From an uncultured beta proteobacterium (GTDB lineage: Bacteria > Pseudomonadota > Gammaproteobacteria > Burkholderiales > Burkholderiaceae_C), in contig CAIKLM010000063.1 of assembly GCA_903828235.1 (NCBI GenBank), forward strand, positions 1-49,335: a stretch of DNA of 49,335 nt. The letters run 5' to 3'. Every line of letters begins with the position of its first letter. Within the stretch, counting starts at the first letter, position 1. Below the pieces are notes generated by a model that was given only the letters and a program-made list of their open reading frames with translations, made no database searches and was not told the origin of the DNA. Shown here one piece after another: positions 8,249 through 18,375 of the stretch. A program made the translations under genes and the position numbers.

Positions 8249-9136
8249 ATGAACGCCGCACCGCCCCCGTTCCAGCACCCCGCCGACAACGAGACGCTCG
8301 AAGCCGCCCGCGCCCGCAACGTGCGCGACGCGCTGGCCGAGGACATCGGCCGCTGCGACTGGACCGCGCTGCTGGTGCCCGCCGGCCGCCGCGTGCGCGC
8401 CAGCGTCACCGCGAAGGAGCCGGCGGTGCTGTGCGGGCAGGCCTGGTTCACCGACTGCGTGCGGGCGCTGGACCCGGCCGCCCAGGTGCACTGGACGCAG
8501 CCCGAGGGCAGCGCCGTGTCCGCCGGCGCCGTCGTGTGCACCATCGAGGCCGACGCGCGGGCGCTGCTGAGCGCCGAGCGCCCGGCGCTGAACTTCCTGC
8601 AGCTGCTGTCGGCCACCGCCAGCGTGACGCGGCGGTACGTCGAGGCCATCGCCGGCGCCAGCCCCAACCCGCTGGGCTGCGCCGTGCTGGACACCCGCAA
8701 GACGCTGCCCGGCCTGCGCCAGGCGCAGAAGTACGCGGTGCGCGTGGGCGGCGGGCAGAACCAGCGCCTGGCGCTGTGGCACGGCATCCTGATCAAGGAA
8801 AACCACATCGCCGCAGCCGGCGGCATCGGCGCAGCGCTGCGTGCGGCGGCGGCGCTGGACAGCGGCGTGCCGGTGCAGATCGAGGTCGAGACGCTGGACG
8901 AGCTGCGCGAGGCGCTGGACGCCGGCGCCACCAGCGTGCTGCTCGACGACTTCACGCTCGCGCAGATGCGCCAGGCGGTGGTGCTGACGGCCGGGCGCGC
9001 GCTGCTGGAGGTGTCTGGAAGCGTCGACCTGACACGCATCCGCGACATCGCGGCCACCGGCGTCGACCGCATCTCGGTGGGCAAGCTCACCAAGGACGTG
9101 CGGGCGGTGGACCTGTCGCTGCGCGTGCTGGGCTGA
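8249..9136 (+). CDS. nadC: Quinolinate phosphoribosyltransferase (decarboxylating)
   Basis: 295 residues, full family length. It makes nicotinate mononucleotide from quinolinate and PRPP in NAD synthesis. Visible signatures: ALNFLQLLSATAS, DTRKTLPGLR, KYAVRVGGGQNQR, HGILIKENHI, then VQIEVETLDE and the terminal GVDRISVGKLTKDVRAVDLSL. The catalytic-site NHR triplet of many homologues is NQR here; I believe this is common in Burkholderiales but have not verified it. The last 87 bp are duplicated downstream at 10825-10912. Confidence 0.95.
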   Translation: MNAAPPPFQHPADNETLEAARARNVRDALAEDIGRCDWTALLVPAGRRVRASVTAKEPAVLCGQAWFTDCVRALDPAAQVHWTQPEGSAVSAGAVVCTIEADARALLSAERPALNFLQLLSATASVTRRYVEAIAGASPNPLGCAVLDTRKTLPGLRQAQKYAVRVGGGQNQRLALWHGILIKENHIAAAGGIGAALRAAAALDSGVPVQIEVETLDELREALDAGATSVLLDDFTLAQMRQAVVLTAGRALLEVSGSVDLTRIRDIAATGVDRISVGKLTKDVRAVDLSLRVLG

Positions 9137-9178
9137 CAGGGCGAGGCCGGGCCACCACCCTCACCTGCCCGCCCTGGC
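9050..9178 (+). repeat. Left copy of nadC-tail / WYL-tail duplication
   Basis: The nadC 3' end (9050-9136) is repeated at 10825-10912 with about 90% identity. Directly after it, 9141-9178 matches 11009-11048, inside the WYL regulator gene (about 37 of 39 bases). The TPR gene 9178-10653 therefore sits between two copies of the nadC-WYL junction. Confidence 0.8.
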
Positions 9179-10653
9179 TACCGCACAGCCGCCAACCCTG
9201 AGCTGGTGATCGCCGGCAGCAAGATCGTTTGCACCATGTGCTTGAACTCAGCTTCTCGGCCAATCCACGGACGGAAGTCGCCGACGTCGATGTGATAACC
9301 CGGTCGGATCGCACGGGCCCTCGCGGCTGCCGCTCGAGCTCCGGGCACATCGTTCGCCGCAGCCCGCGCCAGCGCCAGTATCCCGTGAGTCCCTGGAGAC
9401 TCCGGGTCTTCGCTCACGGCTCGGCGAGCCCATGCCGTAGCCTCTTCCGGACGTCCGGCGAACAGGTGGTACCAGGCGAGCGCAGTCCAGGCGTACAGCG
9501 GCGGCCGGTAGTAGGGCAGTGCGGCCGCGATGCCGATCCGCTCGATGGCTTCCTCCAGCCGCCCCGTGCGTTCCAGCAGGGTAGCCAGGTTGTGATGGCT
9601 GTTGACGTCCTTCGGCCGCCTCTGGATGGCCGTCACCAGGTAGCGCTCCGCACCTTCCAGGTCTCCCCGTGCGAGCGCGTCGTCGGACAGGACGTGCTCG
9701 ATCGTCACGCTGTCCGATCCTGCTGATCGGGCACGCCTGGCCAGGACGGCCGCTTCCCTCAGCCGGGATGCGCGCGCTGCCGCGTCGAGCCCCATCTCGC
9801 TGCCGTGGTTCTCGACCTGCAGCCACATGGCCTTGGCGACGGCCTCCAGCGCACGCGGGTCATCCGGCGCGAGAGCCAGGGCTTCGCGCCCGAGGCGTTC
9901 GGCTTCACGCTGAAGCGCAAGCGAGTGCGGCTGATAGGCCAACGCCCGCTCTCGTTGAAGAAGGCTCTCGAGCTTGGCGTTGCCGGTGGCCGGGTTCGAC
10001 CGCGAGCGCGCGACTTCGGTCACCATGCGTGGCAAAACCTGCGTTCGAACCTGGGCCGACAGCTCGTCCTGAAGCTTCAGCAGCTGATGGGCCTGACCTT
10101 CAAGCTGACTGCTCCAGATCTCCCGCGCCTTCAGGGTGTCGGCCAGGGTCACGCTGACGCGAATCCGAGCTCCCTCAGCCGTCACGCCACCCCGCAGCAC
10201 GTACCGGACCCGTGCCGTCGTGGCGAGCGACTCCAGCGACAGGCCCCGACCGGCAAGCTCCTGCGCGGACAGGGGAGGCACCACCGGCAGCACCCCTTCG
10301 GCGACAAGGTCCTCGGACACCGCCAGGCTGAGTGCTTCGCCGACATGTGCACGGTCGGGATCTCCGGTCTGGTTGCTCAGCGGCAGCACCAGCACTGCCG
10401 TGGGCTCCTGGGGAGACGCGGGGCGGGCCTCCTCCGGCAGCGTGCCGGGGCGCGCGGCAGGCGATGAGATGTCGCGAACCGTCCTGTAGGCATTCAGGTA
10501 CCCCGCCAGTCCCCCCAACACGGTACCCACCGCCGCCACGGCCAGCACCGAACGCCGGATGCGAGACGTACGGCGCAGCCATGAGTGCCAACGGTCGCGA
10601 AGGCTGCGGGCAGGTGGATCGCTTGGCGGGTCGGTCGGATGCGTGCCAGACAT
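9178..10653 (-). CDS. Membrane-anchored TPR protein with TolB/FlgO-like N-terminal domain
   Basis: 491 residues. One transmembrane helix (about 34-52: SVLAVAAVGTVLGGLAGYL) follows a basic cytoplasmic tail. Next is an FlgO/CadC-associated domain (about 85-200: AVLVLPLSNQTGDPDRAHVGEALSLAVSEDLVAEGVL, then VRYVLRGGV and IWSSQLEG), then TPR-like helices (about 215-470). This layout is common in proteins that follow or are fused to CadC-like transcriptional activators and adenylate cyclases, but no DNA-binding or cyclase domain is present. The stop codon lies at the edge of the duplicated segment, so the gene came with, or was trimmed by, the rearrangement. Confidence 0.7.
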   Translation of the reverse strand: MSGTHPTDPPSDPPARSLRDRWHSWLRRTSRIRRSVLAVAAVGTVLGGLAGYLNAYRTVRDISSPAARPGTLPEEARPASPQEPTAVLVLPLSNQTGDPDRAHVGEALSLAVSEDLVAEGVLPVVPPLSAQELAGRGLSLESLATTARVRYVLRGGVTAEGARIRVSVTLADTLKAREIWSSQLEGQAHQLLKLQDELSAQVRTQVLPRMVTEVARSRSNPATGNAKLESLLQRERALAYQPHSLALQREAERLGREALALAPDDPRALEAVAKAMWLQVENHGSEMGLDAAARASRLREAAVLARRARSAGSDSVTIEHVLSDDALARGDLEGAERYLVTAIQRRPKDVNSHHNLATLLERTGRLEEAIERIGIAAALPYYRPPLYAWTALAWYHLFAGRPEEATAWARRAVSEDPESPGTHGILALARAAANDVPGARAAAARARAIRPGYHIDVGDFRPWIGREAEFKHMVQTILLPAITSSGLAAVR

Positions 10654-10824
10654 CTCGAGGGTGGCTTTCTGGGGCAGGTGTCACGTCCGCTATCGAACGA
10701 ATTATCGGGCACCCGCCCCGCACGGATCCGCCACGCGCTGACTTGGCACACCGGCGCTCCGGAAGCCGAACGCCGGCTGTCGCGGTGGCGTTGGGCGACT
10801 TCCAGGGCACATCCAGCGCGGGCA

Positions 10825-10912
10825 GCAGCCACCGGCTTCGACCGCATCTCATGGGGCGAGCTCACCCAAGGACATGCGGGCGGTGGGCCCGTCGCTGCGC
10901 GTGCTGGGCCGA
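10825..10912 (+). pseudogene. nadC 3'-end remnant (second copy)
   Basis: It matches nadC 9050-9136 at roughly nine bases in ten, including the stretch ending GTCGCTGCGCGTGCTGGG. Substitutions and a one-base insertion break the frame and the stop codon is altered (CGA). This is decayed duplicated sequence, not a gene. The surrounding 10654-10952 gap otherwise holds only the presumed upstream region of the TPR gene. Confidence 0.85.
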
Positions 10913-10952
10913 GAGCCCGCGAAGACATGAATCTCGCCCGGCCCTCGGAGGC

Positions 10953-11936
10953 TCAGTCGTAGCGGGCCGCCGCCCGCGCCAGCCGCGTCTTCACGGCCTG
11001 CACCAGCGAGGCCGGGCTCACCACCCTCACCTGCTCGCCCTGGCGCAATACGTCCATCACCAGCTCGGTGGCGTCGACGTAGGGCAGGCGCAGCTCGTAG
11101 TCGCCGTTGTCGAGCCACCGGCCCTGCTGCTGCGGGTGCCACTCCTCGCGGCTGGCCCAGCGGGCCGCGGTGGCGTCGAAGTGCAGCGTGGCCCACTGGC
11201 GGCGCCCGCCGGCGTAGATGCCGTAGCCGGCGTCCATCTCGGCCTGCACCTGCTGCAGCGGCAGCTCCTTCGCGGCGGCCTCGCGCGGCTCGGCGGCCTC
11301 GATGGCGTCGAGCGCGAAGCGGCGCAGCGCCTCGCTGCGGTGGCACCAGGCGTCCAGGTACCAGGTGTTGCGGTAGTGCACCAGGCGCTGCGGCGAGACC
11401 TCGCGGTCGCCCAGCTCGCCGCGGCCGCGCGACAGGTAGCGCAGCTGCAGCCGCCGCCGCTGCAGCAGGGCCGAGGCCACGCGCTCGAAAAAGCGGCTGG
11501 CCACCGGCCGCCGCCGGGCCGTGACGACGCGGATGCGCTGCGACAGCGCCGTCGCCGCGTCGGCGCCGGCGCCGTGGCCCAGCATCTGGCGGATGCGGTC
11601 CAGCAGCGGCTGCAGGTGGCGGCTGAGCAGGCCGTCGCCGTCCAGGCCCGCCAGCAGCTGCTGCGCCGTCAGCAGCGAGTACAGCTCGGCTTCGCTGAAC
11701 CACCGGCCCGGCAGTTCGCGGCGGCCGCCGGCCTGCACGTCGGCGCCGAAGCGGTAGCCGTTGGCGTCGCGGTCGTACTCGATGGGCGCGCCCATGCGGC
11801 TGCGCAGGTACTCCAGGTCGCGCTTGAGCGTGGCGCGCGAGACCTCCAGCTCCTCGAGCAGCGTCGCGAAGCTCACGCAGCCGCGGGCGCGGATCAGCGC
11901 CTCGATGCGGTACAGGCGTTCGGTGTTGTGCGCCAC
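10953..11936 (-). CDS. WYL-domain transcriptional regulator (YafY family)
   Basis: 327 residues from a GTG preceded by GGGAGGG. The N-terminal HTH (about 3-60: TERLYRIEALIRARGCVSFATLLEELEVSRATLKRDLEYL) is a DeoR/HTH_11 type. The middle carries a WYL domain (about 140-230, with VHYRNTWYLDAWCHRSEALRRFALDAI), followed by a WCX-type C-terminal domain. WYL regulators commonly sense nucleic-acid or small ligands; the target is unknown. It stops 300 bp from the TPR gene, and part of its 3' end is duplicated at 9141-9178. Confidence 0.9.
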   Translation of the reverse strand: MAHNTERLYRIEALIRARGCVSFATLLEELEVSRATLKRDLEYLRSRMGAPIEYDRDANGYRFGADVQAGGRRELPGRWFSEAELYSLLTAQQLLAGLDGDGLLSRHLQPLLDRIRQMLGHGAGADAATALSQRIRVVTARRRPVASRFFERVASALLQRRRLQLRYLSRGRGELGDREVSPQRLVHYRNTWYLDAWCHRSEALRRFALDAIEAAEPREAAAKELPLQQVQAEMDAGYGIYAGGRRQWATLHFDATAARWASREEWHPQQQGRWLDNGDYELRLPYVDATELVMDVLRQGEQVRVVSPASLVQAVKTRLARAAARYD

Positions 11937-11957
11937 GGGTCCGCCCTCCCTGCCGGC

Positions 11958-13658
11958 TCAGCTCAGCCCGACGATGCGGCCTTCGTCGTCGAGGTCGATG
12001 CGCTCGGCCGCGGGCACCTTGGGCAGGCCGGGCATGGTCATGATGTCGCCGCACACCATGACGACGAAGCCCGCGCCGGCGGCCAGGCGCACCTCGCGCA
12101 GTTCCACTACGTGGCCGCTGGGCGCGCCGCGCAGCGCGGGGTCGGTGGAGAAGCTGTACTGCGTCTTGGCCACGCACACCGGCAGGCGGCCGTGGCCGGC
12201 GTCCTGCAGCGCCTGCACCTGCCGGCGCACGGCCGGCGGCGCGGCGATGTCGGCCGCGCCGTAGGTGCGCGTGGCCACGGCGCGCAGCTTGTCCCACAGC
12301 GGCAGCTCGTCGTCGTAGGCGAAGCGCAGCGTCGAGGGCTGCTCGCACAGGCGCACCACCTCGTGCGCCAGCGCCACGGCGCCGGGTCCGCCCTCGGCCC
12401 AGTGGCGGCAGGTGTTCACCGTCACGCCCAGCGCGCCGATGCGCTCGCGCAGCAGCGCGTGCTCGGCCTCGGTGTCGCTGCCGAAGTGGTTGATGCCCAC
12501 CGTCACGGGCAGGCCGAAGACCTCGCGCAGGTTGTGCAGGTGGCGCTCGATGTTGGCCAGGCCGCGGCCCAGGGCCTCGAGGTTCTCGCGGCCCAGGTCG
12601 GGCAGGTCGACGCCGCCGTGGAACTTCAGCGCGCGCACCGTGGCCACCACCACCGCGCAGGCCGGGCGCAGGCCGGCGGCGCGGCACTTGATGTCGATGA
12701 ACTTCTCCGCGCCCAGGTCGGCGCCGAAGCCGGCCTCGGTGACGACGTAGTCCGCCAGCCGCAGCGCCGTGCGCGTGGCCAGCACCGAGTTGCAGCCGTG
12801 CGCGATGTTGGCGAAGGGCCCGCCGTGCAGCAGCGCCAGGTTGTGGCCCAGCGTCTGCACCAGGTTGGGCGCCAGCGCGTCCTTCAGCAGCACGGCCATG
12901 GCGCCGTGCACCTTCAGGTCGGCGGCCGTCACGGGGCGGCGGTCGCGCGTCTCGGCCACGACGATGCGCGCCAGCCGCTCCTTCAGGTCGGCCACCGAGG
13001 TGGCCAGGCACAGGATGGCCATCACCTCGCTGGCCACGACGATGTCGAAGCCGTCCTCGCGCACGAAGCCGTTGGCCGGCCCGCCCAGGCCCACGGCGAT
13101 GTGGCGAAGCGCGCGGTCGTTCATGTCCATCACGCGCTTGAGCGCGATGCGGCGCGTGTCGATGCCCAGCGCGTTGCCGTGGTGGACGTGGTTGTCCAGC
13201 ACCGCGGCCAGCAGGTTGTGCGCGGCGGCCACGGCGTGGAAGTCGCCGTTGAAGTGGAGGTTGATGTCCTCCATCGGCACCACCTGCGCATGGCCGCCGC
13301 CGGTGGCGCCGCCCTTCAGGCCGAACACCGGGCCCAGCGACGGCTCGCGCAGCGCGATCAGCGCCTTGCGGCCGATGTGGTTGAGCGCGTCGCCCAGGCC
13401 CACGGTGGTGGTGGTCTTGCCTTCGCCGGCCGGCGTGGGGCTGATGGCCGTCACCAGCACCAGGCGACCCTCGGGCCGGCCCTCGAGCGAGCGCACGAAG
13501 GGCAGCGCCAGCTTGGCGCGGTGGTGGCCGAAGGGCAGCACGTGCTCGGGCGCGATGCCCAGCCGCTCCTGCGCCAGCTCCACCACGGGCCGCAGGCGCG
13601 CGCGGCGGGCGATGGCGATGTCGGAGCGGGGGTCTTCGGCGGCGGGGCTCGGGCTCAT
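11958..13658 (-). CDS. fhs: Formate-tetrahydrofolate ligase
   Basis: 566 residues, normal length. It makes 10-formyl-tetrahydrofolate from formate, THF and ATP. The P-loop-type [18 protein letters not shown] (about 75-92), [32 protein letters not shown], and the C-terminal [13 protein letters not shown] signature are all present. Start ATG 13658 follows GGAGACC; longer frames run antisense to the neighbour. The WYL regulator starts 21 bp downstream of its stop, so the two are probably cotranscribed. Confidence 0.96.
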   Translation of the reverse strand: MSPSPAAEDPRSDIAIARRARLRPVVELAQERLGIAPEHVLPFGHHRAKLALPFVRSLEGRPEGRLVLVTAISPTPAGEGKTTTTVGLGDALNHIGRKALIALREPSLGPVFGLKGGATGGGHAQVVPMEDINLHFNGDFHAVAAAHNLLAAVLDNHVHHGNALGIDTRRIALKRVMDMNDRALRHIAVGLGGPANGFVREDGFDIVVASEVMAILCLATSVADLKERLARIVVAETRDRRPVTAADLKVHGAMAVLLKDALAPNLVQTLGHNLALLHGGPFANIAHGCNSVLATRTALRLADYVVTEAGFGADLGAEKFIDIKCRAAGLRPACAVVVATVRALKFHGGVDLPDLGRENLEALGRGLANIERHLHNLREVFGLPVTVGINHFGSDTEAEHALLRERIGALGVTVNTCRHWAEGGPGAVALAHEVVRLCEQPSTLRFAYDDELPLWDKLRAVATRTYGAADIAAPPAVRRQVQALQDAGHGRLPVCVAKTQYSFSTDPALRGAPSGHVVELREVRLAAGAGFVVMVCGDIMTMPGLPKVPAAERIDLDDEGRIVGLS

Positions 13659-13710
13659 GGGCGGTCTCCTCGGGCGCGGATTGTGGGGCGCGCCGACAAT
13701 GCCCGCCGCC

Positions 13711-14727
13711 ATGGCCCCTGCCCCGCAGCCCAGCCTGTTCGACGACGCCGACGCCCCGGCGGTGCAGCCCGCCGCGCCCGACGCCGCACTGCAGGCCCTG
13801 GCGGCGCGGCTGCACGCGCGCTGGGGCGGCCGGCTGCACCTGGGCACCTCGTCGTGGCACTTCCCGGGCTGGGCCGGGCAGGTGTGGGCGCGGCCCGCGG
13901 CCGAGGCGCTGCTGTCGCGCACGGGCCTGGCGGCCTATGCGCGGCACCCGCTGCTGCGCGCGGTCAGCCTGGACCGCGCCTTCTACCGCCTGCTCGCGCA
14001 GGACGAATACGCCGCGCTGGCCGCCCAGGTGCCCGAACACTTCCGCTTCGTCGTCAAGGCCCCCGCGCTGCTGACCGACGCGCAGCGGCGCGACGCCGCC
14101 ACTGCCGCGCCGCTGGGCGACAACCCCGGCTTCCTCGACGCCGCGCTGGCCGCCACGGGCGTGGCCACGCCTGCCGCCCTCGGCCTGGGCGCAAAGCTGG
14201 GCGTGCTGGTGCTGCAGTTGTCGCCGCTGCCGCCGCGCTGGCTGCGCGACCCCGTGGCGCTGCACGATCGGCTGGCCGCCGCCGTGCAGGCCGCGCAGCA
14301 GGCCCTGGCGCCGCACTCACTCGGGGCGCTGGTGGCCGTCGAACTGCGCGACCCCGCCCTGCTGACGCCCGGGCTGGCCGCCCTGCTGCGCCGCCTGGGC
14401 GCACGCCACGCCCTGGGCCTGCACGACCGCATGCCGCCTGTGGACGCGCAACTGCCGATGCTGCGCGCCACCTGGCCCGGCGACCTCGTCTGCCGCTGGA
14501 ACCTGCAGCGCGGCCAGCGATACGCGCAGGCGCGCGACGCCTGGGCGCCCTTCGACCGGCTTCGCGTGCCCGACGAGCCCACGCGCCAGGCGCTGGCCCG
14601 CGTGGCGCGCGCCACGCTGGATGCCGGCCACCGCGTGTTCATCACCATCAACAACAAGGCCGAAGGCTCGGCCCCGGCCTCGGTGCGCGCGCTGGCCGAG
14701 GCGCTGGACGCCCCGCCCGGCGCCTGA
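13711..14727 (+). CDS. DUF72 family protein
   Basis: 338 residues. [16 protein letters not shown] near residue 40, FRFVVKAP near 110, [14 protein letters not shown] and a terminal [13 protein letters not shown] match DUF72, a TIM-barrel family of unknown biochemical role. Start is ATG 13711 or ATG 13699, four codons upstream in frame. It is divergent from fhs with a 52-bp gap. No function is proposed. Confidence 0.85.
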   Translation: MAPAPQPSLFDDADAPAVQPAAPDAALQALAARLHARWGGRLHLGTSSWHFPGWAGQVWARPAAEALLSRTGLAAYARHPLLRAVSLDRAFYRLLAQDEYAALAAQVPEHFRFVVKAPALLTDAQRRDAATAAPLGDNPGFLDAALAATGVATPAALGLGAKLGVLVLQLSPLPPRWLRDPVALHDRLAAAVQAAQQALAPHSLGALVAVELRDPALLTPGLAALLRRLGARHALGLHDRMPPVDAQLPMLRATWPGDLVCRWNLQRGQRYAQARDAWAPFDRLRVPDEPTRQALARVARATLDAGHRVFITINNKAEGSAPASVRALAEALDAPPGA

Positions 14728-14754
14728 GCGCTGCGGGCGGCCGCAACCGCGCGC

Positions 14755-17529
14755 TCACATCCGGGTGCGGAGCGTCCGCACCGCGGCCCGCATCTCCGGC
14801 CGCAGGGGCTGATGTTCCAGGCGCGAGAGCTCGGCCCGGGCCTGGTCCTTGAGCCCCGCCTCGGCCAGGAAGCGGGCCAGCATCAGCCGGTAGCCCGGCT
14901 CGTCGGGCGCCAGTTCGACGGCGCGCGTGGCCTGCGCCACGGCGTCGTCCCAGCGCCCGGCCGCGGCGTGCAGCCGGGCGACGGTGTCGGCGAACGCCGC
15001 TTCGCCGGGCCGCAGCGCCACGGCCCGCAGGGCGTGCGGCAGGGCGTCAGGCTCGCCCAGCCGGTGCTCGGCCCAGGCGAGGTTGTTCCAGCTCGGCGCG
15101 TGCCCCGGGCGCAACCGCAGCACCGCCCGGTAGTGCCGCACGGCGGCACGGTCGTCGCCGGCCTGCAGGGCCCGGTCGGCCAGGTACTGCATGAACAGCC
15201 CGTCGGCCGGATGCGCCTGCAGCCACCGCGCCACCAGGCGCTCGGCCTCGGCCGCGCGGCCCGCCTGCTGCAGCACGCCGTGCAGGCCGATGGCGGCCGC
15301 GGCGTCGGACGGGCTGCGCGCCAGGGCCGCCGCATAGGCGGCCTCGGCGTCCTTCGAGGCGCGCGCGGCCACGGCGGCCTCGCCGACGAGCCGGTGGCCC
15401 GCCGCGTCGTCGGGGCGGGCCTGCTGAAACTCGCGGGCCACGCGGCGCGCCTCGTCCGGACGCTCGGCGCCGATCTCCAGCCGCACGGCGTCGCCGGCCA
15501 GCTCCGCGTCGGCCGGCCACAGTCGCCGCGCCAGCCGCAGGGCCTGGCGGGCATCGTCGGGGCGGTTCAGCGCCATGTGGGCGCGGGCCTGCAGCCGCAG
15601 CGCCTCGACGGGCGGCGTCGCGCCCGCCGACAGCTTGCCCAGCACCGCCACCGCCCGCTGCGGCTCGCGCGCGGCCAGGCAGGCCCTGGCCAGCAGCAGC
15701 TGCAGCCGCGCATCCCCGGGCAGGGCCTGCGTGGCATCGGCGGCCGCCGACAGCGCCGCCGGCCACTGCCCGTGGTGAAGGGCGTGCTCGATCTGCTGCA
15801 TGCGCAGCGCGGCCTTGGTGGGATCGGCGCGCACGGCCTCGGCCAGCCAGCGCGACGCCTCCTGGGGCGGCGCCCCGCTCAGCTCGGCGATGCGCGCCAG
15901 CGCCAGCATGGCCCCCGTGTGGCGCGGGGCCTGGGCCAGCAGCGCCTCGAAACGGGCGCGCGCCTGCGGCACGCGCCGCTCGCGCAGGTCCATCTCGGCC
16001 AGCGCCGCCACCGCCGGGAAGTGCTGGGGCGCCATCTCGAGCGCCCGCTCCAGGCTGGCGCGCGCTGCGGCGACGTCGCCGCGCCGCCGCAGCAGCTCGG
16101 CGCGCAGCAGCGGCACCTCGGGATCGTTGGGGCGCGTGCGCTGCAAGGCGTCGAGCAGCCGCGCCGCGGCGTCGTACTCGCCGCGCTGGATGCGCAGGCT
16201 CACCAGCACGGACTCGACACCCGGCCCCGCACCCGCCCGGGCCAGCGCCTCCAGTGCATCCACCCCGGCCCGCGCATCGCCCTGCGCCAGCTGGCCCAGC
16301 GCCAGCGTGGCCTGCAGCCCGGGGTTGTCGACCGGCGCATGCGCCGCGGCCTGCGCGAAGTGCGCCTTCGCGGCAGCGCGGTCGCCCAGCTGCAGCGCAG
16401 CCACGCCGGCCAGCGCCAGGGCCTCGGCATCGGTCGACGCGGCCCCCAGTTGCGGCTGCAGCACCTCCAGCGCCTGCCGGCTGTCGCCCTCGCGCACCAG
16501 CGCCAGGGCGAACAGCCGCCGCAGGCCCGGATCGGCCGGGTTCGCGCGCTGCGCCAGCGCGATCTGCGCCACCGCCCGCGCCGGCTCGCCGGCTTCCAGC
16601 GCTACCGCTCCCGCCAGCCGCCCGTAGCGCGCCTGCGTCGGCGCGCCGCCCAGCAGCTTGTCGGCGCCGCCCTGCGCCGCCGCGGCATCGCCGCGGTGCA
16701 GGGCCAGCAAGGTCTCGAAGTACAGCGTCGCGGGGTGCTGCGGGTGCTGCTGGCGCAGCGGGGCCAGCTCCGTGGCCGCGGCGTCGAGCTCGCGGCGCTC
16801 GAACAGCAGGCTGAGGATGCCCTGCCGGGCGGCCAGCAAGTCGCCCTGCAGTTCGATCACCTGGCGGTAGGCCGCGATCGCCGCGTCCCGCTGCGACGCC
16901 TCGCCGGCCAGCAACTGGGCCTGCGCCAGCCAGGCCGTCGGGTCCGAGGGGGCCAGGCGCACGGTCTCGCGCGCCAGGCTCAGCGCCGCCCCGTGATCGC
17001 CGGCCGCGGCCAGGCGGCGCATGCGCAGCACGCGCGCCGGCACGGCCGAAGGCGCCAGCCGCAGGGCCTCGGCCAGCGCAAGCTCGCCGGCGGGCTCGGC
17101 GCGCAGCGCGAAGTGCGCCGTCGCCATGGCCGTCAGCAACTCGGCGCGCGCGGCATCCGGCAGCGCGCGGCCGGCGTCGGCCAGTTCCAGCGCCTGGCGG
17201 AACTCGCGCTGCCGTACCAGGGCATCGGCCAGCCCCGGCAGCACCCCGGCCGGATCGTGGCCGAGCTCGAGCGACTTGCGCAACTCGATGGCTGCGCCGG
17301 CCGCATCGCCCCGCTCCAGCAGCAGCCGGCCCAGCAAGTGCCGGGCCGCCGCCGAATCAGGCGCCTGCTGCAGGGCGCGCCTGACGTGGACCAGGGCTGC
17401 CGCGGTGTCACGCCGCTCCACGGCAGCCTGCGCGTCGGCCAGGCCGTCGCGCTGGCTGCCGCAGGCCGCGACGAGCAGGGCCAGCGCGACCGGCCCTGCC
17501 CACCGCGGCCAACGCGCAGCCGATGGCAT
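14755..17529 (-). CDS. prsT: PEP-CTERM system TPR lipoprotein PrsT
   Basis: 924 residues from ATG 17529 (ATG 17556 is an alternative). A lipoprotein signal peptide with lipobox LLVAACG precedes a long alpha-solenoid of more than 20 TPR-like units over the rest of the protein. Length, lipobox and architecture fit the PEP-CTERM/XrtA-associated protein PrsT of exopolysaccharide-producing betaproteobacteria. The preceding gene (stop 17 bp upstream) encodes a PEP-CTERM protein, which supports this. No exosortase gene is in the window. Confidence 0.75.
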   Translation of the reverse strand: MPSAARWPRWAGPVALALLVAACGSQRDGLADAQAAVERRDTAAALVHVRRALQQAPDSAAARHLLGRLLLERGDAAGAAIELRKSLELGHDPAGVLPGLADALVRQREFRQALELADAGRALPDAARAELLTAMATAHFALRAEPAGELALAEALRLAPSAVPARVLRMRRLAAAGDHGAALSLARETVRLAPSDPTAWLAQAQLLAGEASQRDAAIAAYRQVIELQGDLLAARQGILSLLFERRELDAAATELAPLRQQHPQHPATLYFETLLALHRGDAAAAQGGADKLLGGAPTQARYGRLAGAVALEAGEPARAVAQIALAQRANPADPGLRRLFALALVREGDSRQALEVLQPQLGAASTDAEALALAGVAALQLGDRAAAKAHFAQAAAHAPVDNPGLQATLALGQLAQGDARAGVDALEALARAGAGPGVESVLVSLRIQRGEYDAAARLLDALQRTRPNDPEVPLLRAELLRRRGDVAAARASLERALEMAPQHFPAVAALAEMDLRERRVPQARARFEALLAQAPRHTGAMLALARIAELSGAPPQEASRWLAEAVRADPTKAALRMQQIEHALHHGQWPAALSAAADATQALPGDARLQLLLARACLAAREPQRAVAVLGKLSAGATPPVEALRLQARAHMALNRPDDARQALRLARRLWPADAELAGDAVRLEIGAERPDEARRVAREFQQARPDDAAGHRLVGEAAVAARASKDAEAAYAAALARSPSDAAAAIGLHGVLQQAGRAAEAERLVARWLQAHPADGLFMQYLADRALQAGDDRAAVRHYRAVLRLRPGHAPSWNNLAWAEHRLGEPDALPHALRAVALRPGEAAFADTVARLHAAAGRWDDAVAQATRAVELAPDEPGYRLMLARFLAEAGLKDQARAELSRLEHQPLRPEMRAAVRTLRTRM

Positions 17530-17545
17530 CGGCCTGCGCACGGCT

Positions 17546-18286
17546 TCAGGCCGCAAGGCCCATCTCGGGGCCTGCGCTGCCCTTGCGCCGGCGCGCCGAC
17601 GCCGCCACCCAGGCCAGTCCCAGCCCGACCATCGCCAGCGTCGCCGGCTCCGGCACGCCGTTCACGCGGAACGCGAAGTCGGTGTGCAGGTCGGTCCACG
17701 GGCCGCAGTGCGGGCCGCCGTCGCCACAGGGGCCGATGCCGGTGGAGAAGTGGGCGTTGTAGCGCTCGCTGCCCACCGTCGGCCCCGACAGCGCGTAGGC
17801 CCAGTGCCACCCCTGGGTGAAGTTGGCCACCGTGAACCAGTACACCGTGTCGGCCGCGATCGCCAGCGACACCGGCAGGTCGGCCGTGAAGTGGAAGATG
17901 TCCGGGTGGCCGGGCACGTTGGCCACGCCGGTGGCGACGATGCTGCCGTCGCCGCCGTACTTGCGCAGCGCGCCCGTGGTCGGGTTGTCGACATTGGGCT
18001 GGTGCAGCACCGGATCGTCGGTGTGGAAGGCCAGTTCCCACCGCGTGTCGCGCGCGGCGCTGCCCCACCACTCCACGCGGGTGACGTAACCCCCCGTGGC
18101 CGAGACGAAGTCGTCGGCGATGATGGGTCCGCCCACCCCGTGACGCGACATCGTGTGGTCCACGATGTCGACGTTGGTGGGCAGGTCCTCGTAGAACACA
18201 GCGGCCTGGGCCGGCAGCGCCGTGGTAGCCATGATGGCAATCGCGGTGGCAGCACCGCTGGCAAATGGTCTGAAATCGAATCGCAT
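17546..18286 (-). CDS. PEP-CTERM sorting domain protein (secreted)
   Basis: 246 residues from ATG 18286, preceded by GGAGGAA. A signal peptide ends at LPAQA. The body is a predicted beta-rich domain of about 190 residues with two cysteines (GPCGDGGPHCG). The C-terminus has VPEPATLAMVGLGLAW then a basic RRRK tail, which is the PEP-CTERM signal recognised by exosortase. A TTGCGC-type box at 18376-18389 with TAGATT at 18354-18349 would start transcription about 55 bp upstream, linking this surface protein to the island regulon. Confidence 0.85.
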   Translation of the reverse strand: MRFDFRPFASGAATAIAIMATTALPAQAAVFYEDLPTNVDIVDHTMSRHGVGGPIIADDFVSATGGYVTRVEWWGSAARDTRWELAFHTDDPVLHQPNVDNPTTGALRKYGGDGSIVATGVANVPGHPDIFHFTADLPVSLAIAADTVYWFTVANFTQGWHWAYALSGPTVGSERYNAHFSTGIGPCGDGGPHCGPWTDLHTDFAFRVNGVPEPATLAMVGLGLAWVAASARRRKGSAGPEMGLAA

Positions 18287-18375
18287 GGATTCCTCCGTGT
18301 GGACTGCTTGAAGTTGGACACCACGTCGAACCCCGGCTCGACGGAGCCAATCTAGAAGCCGCACCGGGGCGGCGA

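Noticed and set aside
10332..14852. 1506-codon plus-strand open frame across the TPR, WYL, fhs and DUF72 genes
   Set aside because: Antisense or off-frame to four recognisable proteins; low-complexity translation and no sensible start.
14812..17820. 1002-codon plus-strand open frame antisense to prsT
   Set aside because: Mirror of the GC-rich TPR repeats; Arg/Gln/Gly-rich with no motif.
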